In this document: piece after piece, positions 50,373 through 62,300 of the stretch
How the letters are laid out: each line of letters begins with the position of its first letter
Numbering within the stretch: the first letter of the stretch is position 1
Position numbers and translations under genes: made by a program
The notes under the pieces: model-generated
The model's input: the letters and a program-made list of their open reading frames with translations, nothing else
Databases searched by the model: none
What the model was told of the DNA's origin: nothing
NCBI GenBank assembly: GCA_022818135.1
Contig: JAFMSR010000005.1
Coordinates: 21,571,854 to 21,635,853, forward strand
From: Saxidomus purpurata
Lineage: Eukaryota > Mollusca > Bivalvia > Venerida > Veneridae
Direction of reading: 5' to 3'
DNA: 64,000 nt

Positions 50373-53300
50373 TGATTTAATCTGGAATGAGTCTCGAGAG
50401 TGATTAATCTAAGTTGTAGTCCTGAACTTGTTTCGCAATCAACAATAAATAAACTTGTATAATAAAACTAAATATTATTTAATTATAAGCTTCGACATTA
50501 CCCCACAAGTTTGAATTATACTTGGTATAATAACTATATCAAAAGAATATCTTTATTTCGATCGTTAAGTGCACGTGTTCACTTCGAAATTCATAAAGTT
50601 TATGCACAAATCGATAAAATGTAATTAGATAATTCCTTAGTTATAGATACACTCATAAATCGCACTTGTTTCTACATAAAATTCATGTGTTTGCCCAAAG
50701 ACGTAACTTGCTCATCTATATATTTATGCCACTTTGAAACTGTGCTACAGATAAAATGGATTTTAATTAAATAATTAATATATCATCTATACATATGACC
50801 CTTTGAAACTGTATGACAGTTAAGTGCTATACAGGTAACATGGCTATTAATTCAATAATCAAATATTTTTTTGTAAGTTATATTACATCAGTCTATTCCA
50901 ACGGGATAAACCTTTATTCTATTAATCGGAGACAGACTTTTTTTTAAATATGCAACGCCAGTTCTGCGAACAATTAATCGGAGACAGACTTTTTTCAAAT
51001 ATGCAACGCCAGTTCTGCCAACAGTTGATGGTATTCACCATTATCTACAAAGGGTGCATTAAGAAAACATTTTATGTCTGAAAAAAAAAATCCACAGAAT
51101 TTCTTGCGATACATTTATTACCACTGTAATAGGTATTTTAGAAGTTCTTCAACTCGCTCGGAATAACATTGAGATATTGCATTATAACGATTAAGGGAAT
51201 GTTTGTATGCCACCATTATCGTATTATCCCTTTTGCCCGCCCCCACCACTTACTCCAGAAATCTCAGGCAGTGAATAAATAAGTCCGTAAAAGAAATCAA
51301 AGTATTTGAGCGGAAATTGCACTGTGTGATTTCTATTCATTTGTGTCTTAACTAATTCTATATAAATGTCAAACTTTCTCCATTACTGCGGCATGAAAGC
51401 AGTTAATATTCTAAAAATACATTTTAGTCCCATGAGTTTTATGGCTTTCCATAAGTAAGTATGGAACAAAAGGCACTCGTCCGTAATTTATCCTTATACT
51501 GGAAACATTAACGTTAATACACCACTTCAAACCATGAAGATAAATTAGGCAAAGACTGAGTAGAATTGTCGCTTCAAGTCATTTGTAACACTCAACATAC
51601 TCCCACGAAAATGCCTTAACATGACAGCAACTATTGCTCTTGCAGTGCGAAACTTGGCACATTGATATCACTTCAGCACATCGAAACGTCAAGTTCTAAA
51701 AGGAAATGTTATATGGCTTGAAAATGTCTTAAAACAGAAAAAAATACAACCGTAGATGTTCTCACATGTGTGAAAGCGAGACGGTGCCCTACATTGTAAA
51801 TGAACTCTTCGGGCAGTAAACTCTTTAATGTAGTAATTGTCTTTCAAAACTGTCTTTCATTTGTTTATTTTCAGACTTATTCAAACTTTGTCGTAACATG
51901 AATGAAGCTTAACTAAGATTGAAAAAAATGAAATTATGTTAAAGTAGTGCTAGTTTTTTTATCAGTTATTTAGCCATGCTGGAAGATTGATACCTCCGAA
52001 ATTCTATACATGTATATATGTTATCTGTAAGGCTAACACTTCCCGAGCAGCTTTTTATGCTAATCATTTGATTAAATGGTGTTACCTCGGTTTAGTTGCA
52101 ATATATAAAACAAGAGCTGTCCGTTATACAGCGCGCTCTACCTTTCCCAGTGCTTGTCAATAAAACAAAAAAGTACTGGCAGTAAAAGGCAAAACAAGAA
52201 TCTGTGTATTATCAAAATGTAATCAAGAGCCGTAAGTAGCAAGAAAGTAAGTTAAGACTTATCTAACCTTATTGTGTGATACCCCTAGAGCAAAGTTTCC
52301 AATCAATACTTTTAAGAGGTTCCTGAGATATGTACATACAGTTCCTTACAAACAAGACATTAACTAGGCTTTCTCAGTACAATAAATTATTTTTTGACAG
52401 AGTTATCTACTCTTGATAACAGATGGTCGTCGTGGTGGTGGCAAGTATTTCACCTCTCAAAGTCATATCTCAAAAGGCTAAGTGAATAAGTGGACTTGTA
52501 CGAAAAACTTACTAAGTGACTGGGATTCGAAGTCGAAAAGTTTCACAGCAATGTGTCAAAGAGTTTGTTCAATAAGTGGATTTTACTTAGATTTAATATA
52601 TTTTCTAAAAAAGGGCCACAATTCTGTTCTGACAGTCCACAGATCTGCTGATTGAACTAATAATGATAAAGACGTACTTTCAGTTTCAAAGCAAAGTAAA
52701 GATTTTTATGTCTTCTTGACGCCAGTTTGTTAAGTCACTCGAAGTTCATTTGTAGCATAGAACTAGCCGTTGAGCTTTTATTATAAGGCCAAACATTACT
52801 TAACTACTGTAACTACGAACACCTTTTGATTGATATTGTCTGGCAGAGCAAGGTCCTGCCAGACGTTTTATTTTCAAATATGTAATAAAAATGACACAAA
52901 GTTTAACAATGAAAACCACCAAACTGTCCAACCAAAGAGGGGAAAAAAGAAACTGGCGCCAAAGAGTTTCACTATATTGAAAAGAGATCTACTGTAAACA
53001 GAAATGAAACTTTGAAGAAAGTGGGGGTGGTACGAAAAACCAATGTATGACGCCAACGCCGACGTATTTATCGTCGGCAAATTATACAGTCGTAGCATTT
53101 AGGATTTAAAACTTTTTTGATATTGAACTTCGATATATTGGTCCGACATTTAAAAGTCAATGCAATTTACTGTCGTATATATATAGCTTAAAAGAAGCAC
53201 GGAATTTATCCTTGTATTTAGATAATCTAGAAGAGCAAACAATTTTTTAGCATTGTATAACAATTGAAGAATACAGTTGAACTGTTTGTAAGTCGTGTAC

Positions 53301-56300
53301 TTTTTACATTTTCTAAGGTTGAGCAAAATGTACAGCCTCTTTAGGATTCGAACCTGGTTTCTTTCGCCTTAAAAGCGAATGCCGTATCGAGTAAACAACC
53401 AGGTCGCCTGTGCATTAACTTCTATCCTATGTTCTATACTATGACATTCTTTCCTGCTGTGTTAAAATGTGTTGTTGCATTCCAGTGGTTACAGTAGGCA
53501 AACCGCACAAGCCTGTTGTGCCGTCGCAGTCTCACGGCAAGGCGTCGAAGTTACAAATAGGCTTCCTCGTTGATGGTGTGAATGTTTTTGTTAATATGTA
53601 AACAATATTTTCTGATGTAATCGTTTTTTCAGAGGTCATGTTAAAACAGTTTGCCAGCTACATTGTTTCAGAAATTTACCCATAATGAAAAGAAACGTTT
53701 TAAATAGAATTGCTGCTTCGTTTTGATGCACCGAGTGACATACTAGTGATACAACTGTAGGCCGTACGAACGTATGAGCATCAAAATCTACCACATGTTC
53801 AAGAGAAAGCCTGGTTAAACGCCCACAGTATTCCAATACCAAGATTGCATTCTAAAAACAATACAAGCATTTGTTTTAACCTTTTGTCACAAAATAAATT
53901 GGCTAAAAAAGTTTCATAACAAGTTGGCATTCGAGATGTGGTTCACATGTAACAGTGCTTTACAGACGTGTTTCTTTACTTCCAGCCATACCCTTGATCA
54001 AATTGTTCGGCGTTGGAAAAACAGGATTCCGGAAGTTGTTGTCCTTAATGAGTTGCTTCCGAGGTGAGCTTCCGGAAATTCCAGATATAGTGGGTAAGTT
54101 TCTGTAACTATAAATAATTGTACAGTTAATATCTTATTCCCGATGTGTATCGTCGTCAACAATTTCTTTATAGAACATTACCCAAATTGTTTATCTTTTT
54201 GAGAACTGAGTGGCCTGAGGCGAAGTCCTCTTGGAGACACCGTCAGCGTCTTTGCCATCCGTGGCGACTAAGAGAAAACTTATCCGAAACTAAAAGCCCA
54301 ATTCAAAAATAATTAAAATGATATCACGGACGTGTTACTCGGATGACCCTTTACAAATGATACTTCAATTAAGTTCTGCTCGTCAAAAAGAGAGACTATT
54401 TTAGATGTTGAGTCTAAAATCACAAATAGTCTTGAGATGACCCCCTAATAAGCCAGGATGCCAGTCATGCCAGTGCATTGTAAATATAAAAAACTATCTA
54501 TAAAAGCTATAGCCGTCATATTCCAGTAACATCTTAAATCAAGTCTTAATATTTTCCTTAAAATTAACATTTCCCTTAAGAAGTTAATTTAGAAAGGAGA
54601 ATGTGCATTGCAACATGCTCATTGCACATGCTCAAACTTTATTTACTTGCTTAATCTAACAAGTATTGTATGAAATGATGATATAATCATTCAAAACCAT
54701 TGGCTTTTGAAAAAAATATTTCAAATCAAAATTTTGCGCTTCAGTAAAAATATTTAAGTCTTCACTTAAGATGCTCTTTGTATACGATTTTGAAATCACC
54801 TTCCAGGACTTATAACTAAGTGACATCTAAGTGTACAGACTCTAAAAACGTAAATTTGCAGAGAGATTGTATTAATATCCATTATATGTAAAGAGAAAAT
54901 GGGATTCAGTGTCATTAAATTCCAATGCTTTTCAGTTGAGCTTAATTGGGCAATCATGACCCAATTTATAGTTTCTCTTTTTGCGTAAGTATGCATTTCT
55001 AGATTGAAAATTAGTAAGACATTTTCTTACCCCAATTTCTAGAAAACTGTCTGGCAATTTTTTTTGAAATACAACTGTATCAGAAGACTGTCATGTACAG
55101 TTATATAATTCCAGGAATGTATTATTCCAGAAATGTACATAAACAGCGAATGTTTGTCATTATGCAGCATATGTAAAGCAAAACTAAGTCTGATCACAAT
55201 GATATAAGGCGAGAGCCTCATCATATTTCAAGTCCATAAAGTATTATCAAATTATTATTTCAAATTAATGATGTTTTACGTCTCAAAAGTCCAAAATAAC
55301 AGTATTGCGTCAATAACAAGAGTACATTATAATTGGACACATCTTCTTGACATATGATGATAAATCTCACAGCAGACGACATTAAGAACTTTATTGTCAT
55401 GTCAATATTTCGTTAATCACCCGAGTGTATAAAGGACACACATAGATAGTAAAAAAGCTGCTAGGATGTAGAAAAGGACGTGATACAAATGGAATAATGC
55501 TACGAAAGTCAAAGTTTGTGTATGGACAAATGACTTATTGTTCTACCATAAAATACATAAATGATGTTTTACATCTCAAAAATATGAAAACATACGTTTT
55601 AAGTTTTATATTTAGAGCACATAAGATAATATGGAATGAGTTATTGGCACGTAATATTAAATATTGTAACGACAGTTAGAAATTCACATTTCATATCAAA
55701 ATTTCGTTATGGCACCTGTACAAAGAACAAACACGTGTTGTCAAAACATATTAAACTTATTGTACCATCGCTAAACCGCGAGCTGATGCACCAGTTTCAA
55801 GAAAATCAATAATCCAATACTGTCTACATCAATATTGATCGTGGCCGATCGGAAGTTTCCGTATTATGATAAGTCATAAATCACTTAATCAGCAAAAATC
55901 CATAATGTATGCTAGCGCTAAAGTGGGACTGTTACATTTATCGATAAATGATATCGAGCTGACTAACTGATACATTGCACTAAATTTAAAGAATATTTAA
56001 TAGAAATTGAAGAGGGGCAATGTTATAAAATATGACTTAATAAATAATCATCGTGTCAATAATATTTTTAAGTTCATATACCATTTAAATGTTAAAACAA
56101 TGAATAACATTTTATGTGCAGCATACTATAGTATTTAATATAGACATAGCAATATGTGAAATGACATGTAGATAATATTTTGTCAAAAACACTTTCTATA
56201 ACACATTTAGTGAAAGCAGATCTGTCTTCCTCAATGAAATATAGATCAAAGTTATTATATAAAACACAGCCGAGTACTTGATTCGTAATTTGATAAAGCA

Positions 56301-59300
56301 TTTGTTTTGCTAAAAAGATGGCGACCGCTACCCTTGTCTTTAAGTAGAAGAAACTGATTTATTTTTTCGTAAAAGGCTGGAATTTTTTAGCTTTCTATTT
56401 GAAATATAGTTGTGCAACCAGGTCCCTATGATATCCCAATCAAATAAAACGCATTTTATAAACAAAAAAAGAAAAAATGATAATTGAAAAATAATGCTAT
56501 CTTTAATTACGCTTACAGTCCATCCGTTGCCTTAAGATCATGTATACAAAGTTACACTAGACCGTTACGGAAAATTGAGCGGTGTTTGTAAAATAGTATG
56601 CGATGAGACGTTATGTGGGACCGTCATGAATAAAGTAAGGTGATACACATACTGTTTACTACCCTTATCTCAAGTGTTTGATGATATGTCAATTTCAAAC
56701 TCGTGCATTGGCACGCAATTTTTTTTCGTAAGCTTTTTTAAACCAAAAACCAACCAAACAACGTTTGTGAGATGTTCCTTTCCGTAAAATTGAATACTTC
56801 GTGTTAATTCATAATGACCTTTTACGTGCCAGTTATCAGGGTACATATTTAAGAGTTGAATGTGTTTTTTCTGTATTTCATCGAGGTACTGTCAGAAGTT
56901 TTACACCTAATTTGCATAAACACCGAAGGTAGGTGTTTATGTTAACATTAGGTATAAAACTTCTGATAGTTCATAACTCAATGAGATGCAGAAAAAAACT
57001 CATTCAAGTCTTATAATTACAACTTACTATGATCAGAGTGTGGGCTTCCTTATCTCTAACTAAATGGATATGGTAGCTTTATTTTCTCACCGTTTGAATC
57101 GCGTTTATCACAAGTTAGTAAATAATAGAAATAATGCATTAGACTGCCTTAATCAGTATTTTTTTCATGTAATTGGGCGTTAGGTCCTGACATAGCATAG
57201 CATAGGAAATAACAACGTTATTTCGTAGATGCACCTATAAATATAAGAAACAAGCTGCAATGACGTGTGTCCTGTCTATAACATTGTAAAGCTGAATCCC
57301 TTTTCGTGTTTCAAGCCTATATAATTCATATACAAATTATGTGTATATTATCAAAATAATGATGTTCAACATCTCAAAAGTCAAAACCACAATATATTTT
57401 CCACAACTATTGGACACCGAGTTCTTGACACAAGATACTAAATCTTATATGATTTCGTAGCAGACGACAATTACGTTGTAATTTTTGTCTCATTTAATGT
57501 CTTATCGTTATTTGCAAGCTTCATCATAGTCTCCTTTTCTATAATCATTGGTCTCATTTGTCTGATAGGTCTTAGGCGCTACTACATCTGATATGTTACT
57601 ACGAAACTTTACTACGAAGGGGCCGTTCAAAAATGTTTTTATTCCGGGGAGGTTTCGTCACTATTTTTCCACCTGTTAAATACTGTAATACTTCGTTGCT
57701 TTTATTTCTTGAAAAAGTAACGGATGTCGTAGACTCTAAGCTCTTGGTTTTCTAAAAGTTTATTTCTTTAAATGTCTACTGATAGTCATATTTTAAGATG
57801 CGTAGCATATAACATGACCGTGCGTTGGGCATGTGCATTTAAATATTTCTAACAAAATATTCAAGAGTATCACACTCCTAGAAGTAAATCCTTTAGTAGA
57901 TTACAAGTTTTCAACGCACGAACTATAAAATGTTCGTTCAAAGGAATGATTTTGTTTCTGTCGAGCGAGAAGCACTTTTCGCAGTTGTATCAACAGACAG
58001 TCTTAATCTTCATAATAAAATGTTTTCTTAAAACGGCCTTTCAGTGCTTTGATATGTATATTTCGTGAATTCCATATGCGTGATACAATATGTGCTGTAT
58101 ATTCCAGGATTATAAATACAAGTAGTCAAATTAATTAAGTTGGTGTTTTATTGTACATGTATAGATTCAGTGCTGGAGCAATACGTGAAGCTGGAGTCAT
58201 CGGACATCTCGGAAAAAGAAATTGAAAGAAGTTTTTCTAAGGTATTTTGCACCATTTAGTCACAAAGCCTGTGTAATAATTTACAATCATCTGCATGCCA
58301 CGCCCTGCTTACAGCCTGGTTAAAATACAAGTATGTGAAGTTGTTCTGCTATGGCCTATACGTATTAAGGGACAGCAATTTTTATATATATTCATGGACG
58401 TAAGTCCTTTTTTGGATTCTCTGGACACTGAAAACTGAAACAATAATATATTCTGGATATAACAATTATATATGTACATGTATATATTCGGATCTCTAGA
58501 AATGGGTAATAGGGAATGCAATGAGGCGTCAGAAACAAAAAATACAATTCAGTAAATGGTCACAGGTTAGAAAGATCATTTTAATGATTCATAACTGAAG
58601 ACTACTTATACAGAGGTGTAAGGTACCGGAGGCTTTTGTGAAAATGGTTACAAAGGTGAAAGTGGTCACAGACGTATAATGTGAATCTCCAACCCTAAAC
58701 CTAAGTCAGAGGTGAAATAATTTTACCATACATCTGTTTTCCAAATTCATCGACGATTTTTCTTCATATCACGGACCAATATGCGTATGAGGAAACATTA
58801 ATTCGCATATGAGTTAAAGTTAGGGTAAGAGCTACCATTTCCACCTTCTGTGACCATTTTCACAATTAGGGGTCATTCATACATGGTTAAAATCAGAATA
58901 TTGGATATATTGGATTATTTCCCTTTGAGTAGTATTGTTCTATATCAAACTTGATAATTGTTCTATACCAAACTTGATAATGCTGAAATAAAAACAACAT
59001 GTCTGATGAAGTTGTTATCTCCTGTTAATTACTTTCTTTATCATTTCAACAGTTCAGGTGAATATCTAAACGAATAACTTGCCTTACGACAGAAACATCG
59101 TGACTCTAACGTCACGGCATACATTAGCCGAGAAACTGAACAGTAGTGTCTTCATGAAAAACGGCCACTTTGACAGATATGTAGAGCTGTATTAACCCAG
59201 TTCGAATAAAGAATTGTTGACACATTACCCTTATTTTCTTCCTTATTGCAAAATCAAAATAAAACCGCACGAATCTCTTGGTTCTCCCTTACCGCGTGAG

Positions 59301-62300
59301 AACAGAGACGATAAGGACAGAAGTTATCCAATGACAGCGTCTTGTAGTATTTCGTAGTGATTCTTTTTTCCGTATCACGACTTCAATTAATCCTAATGGA
59401 TGTAGATAAGTATGATTGGTGTAAAATTATCGACATATAAACATAGGCTGACAGAGCACTCTTCAGAACCTTTAGGGCTTCAACTAATTTCGCAGACGAT
59501 GTTAATCAATTTAATTGCGCGTTGTAATTACCATTTAGGTCATGTGTAGAATCTCTCCCTTGGAGCGAAAATTGGAACAAGAACGTAGCAATCTATAAGT
59601 TCTGTATTGACAGATTGTAATCCCATATCTATGTACCGCTCTAATGTTCAAACACTGCTGGTGGTTTGTTAGCCGCATTCGCAACACTTGTGATAAGAGC
59701 TACGACCTTGAGGACTTTGAATGTTGTTGTTTACGAATGTCTTGGTGCTATTTCACGGGATCAAACGAAATTACTGACTAGACTATGAAAGTCGTTCAGT
59801 TACGTTTTATACGCGCTGCTAATTGCTCGTTGAGTTTGTCAAGCGCAATAAATATAGGCATGCATTGGACATACTAAGTGCATGTACTAGTGTAGTATGC
59901 ATATTTAGCTTGTCCACATTAATTTAGATTATTGAAATGTTATATTGTTTCAGAGAGAACTGATGTAGATCTAATTCTAAAACAGTTCGTGTTCCCATAT
60001 TTCTTTTGAGTCTGTTCGAAGGGGTCACATTATCGACGTTTTTCTTTTTGTCTGTGTGTTATATCATTGTAATATGCAACTGATTCAATCTTGGAAAACA
60101 GCTAGAAAAAGTGAAGGAAAACTGCCGGAAAGATTCGTGTTTCTCATTCAAAGAGAGAAAATGTCGAATTTCTAAATTAATTTTTATTTTGTCTGTGAAT
60201 TTATACTTTGCTCTTGTACTATGACAATGTCCTTGTAGTTTACAAAAACTTTATTGGAAATTGACATGAATTGTCCTGTTTCAGATTGTTGGGGATTACT
60301 TTATCACAGCACCAACGCATCGGTTTGCTGATCGCCTTTCTCGCCGCAATGTTTCTGTTTATCTGTACAGTTATGAGTACGAATCTCTGCTAGATCCATG
60401 GGATGGTGAGTTGTTTTTTGAAAGTTTTTACTTAGAAGCCGATTGTCAAAATTAAGACATTTATATGACAAGTTTGTGACACGCACTGTTCCATTATAAT
60501 TAATGAATATAGAGTCACCATACTTGTAATGTTCATTTGAATGAGAAAGTTTGCACCCGAGTGTTTAGCTTCTATATTGGACCAGTAACTCCAGCGTAAT
60601 GTCCCTTGACTTAGCAAAAATAAAGCCGAAAATGTTATGGCATGCATTGCTCCTTTAGCGCCTCCATAGCTCAGTGGTTAGGGCGCATGGCATAAGGAAA
60701 GAGACATTTAAATCATTATGTGGTTGTCACTTTAAGAAATAAGAGAATAGTTTCCAATGTATTTAAAATATTTACGAGTGATTTATGAAGCAATACGGCT
60801 AACGGAACATTATCAGTTTTGATTATTATTTGTCGAAGGTATATGCTTGTCAACGTTTTGTACAATATTTGGCATATATCAAGCACCTGGGTATGATTGC
60901 AAAAGTACTTGTCAACCTTGCAATATTTAAGAAACAATTATTGCAGACTATCTTTGTTATTATCGATTGTTATGGTTTTTTTTGTTGGGTCTTTCATATT
61001 CTTTAGTGTTTGAACATATTTTTTGTCCAGTCGCAGCGCAGTATTCGCTGCACTTTAAATTCGGTAACACAATAATTTGATACGGAGTCAGTAAATAGGG
61101 GAAGTATGCTGTTCTTCAATGGTTGTTTAAAGCTGCTCGCTCTCAGATTTTGGTAAAAAAATAAAGTTCTTCAAACTGTATGTTAGTAATGTATTTTAGA
61201 ACATATAGTCATATAAAAAGGCTCCAGTATAATTTTCTGTCACCTATATCTCTAAATTTCAAATAAATAAATTCAAAAGCGTTGAAACGCTTACAAATTC
61301 CAATATAAGCGTATGTGTAGCCGTGCCACGCGTCATATTCAGTCTATTTCTGCAAATTCCTACCTAGATTTTTGCTTATAGTTTGGTTCTAGCCTTTAAT
61401 TTACATTTATGTACAAGTATGACAATTTAAAAAAAAGTATTTTTTTTTTTCAACGGTAACTGAGAGCGAGCAGTTTTAAGACTCCTTAAGGTGACCACTT
61501 ACCTCGTTTCCGCTGTTATCTGTTACAGGTGTGATACACGGAGCTGAACTGTTCTACCTGTCTGGCTGCCCGTTCACAGGACACAAAAATTTTCGTTATG
61601 ACCTCGTGGACAGAGAAATGGCCAGCATGCTCTTACGTATATGGACAAACTTTATAAAACACGGGTAAAAACTATTTTTATTTTATCATTTTCATGCACT
61701 TTCAAAGTAATTCTTGCATAATATGTCGAAATTTGGGATGGGTTCAGTGGGAACTAAACAATTTACTTGTTGGTAGTTATATTTTGACTTGTTGAGAAAA
61801 GAATGTACGTGCATAAATATGAAAATCGAACGAATAGCTGTAAAAGTTTGAGATTCCGAATGTCGTATTGTTTTCAAAGATGCTTTAAACGTTGAAAAAT
61901 CCTTGATATAGCATATCCAAAAAATAAATTCATAAGCTGATTATTTATATATGCATGCATTCAGATTGTTTTGTTCTAACAAGCCAAGTTTGTTTTGCTA
62001 AACTTGATCACCTAATCTCAAATTGAATCGTTTTCTTCATTTAAAATGTGTAAAATTATGCAGTAACATCGTGTTTAGGTATTTAAGTATGTCTGTTTAA
62101 ACATATGTCTAGGATATATACACTTAAAGATACAATTTTAATTGCATTTGAAAAAATTTCAGTGTACCTTCGTTACAACCTAAAAGAGAAATTGACCTTC
62201 CACGGTTCACATCACATGGGAAATCCTACACAAAAATATTTTCTGTCCACGGCGAACCAACTGTCTCGTTTTTGACAAACCTTCGACAAACAAAAATGTC

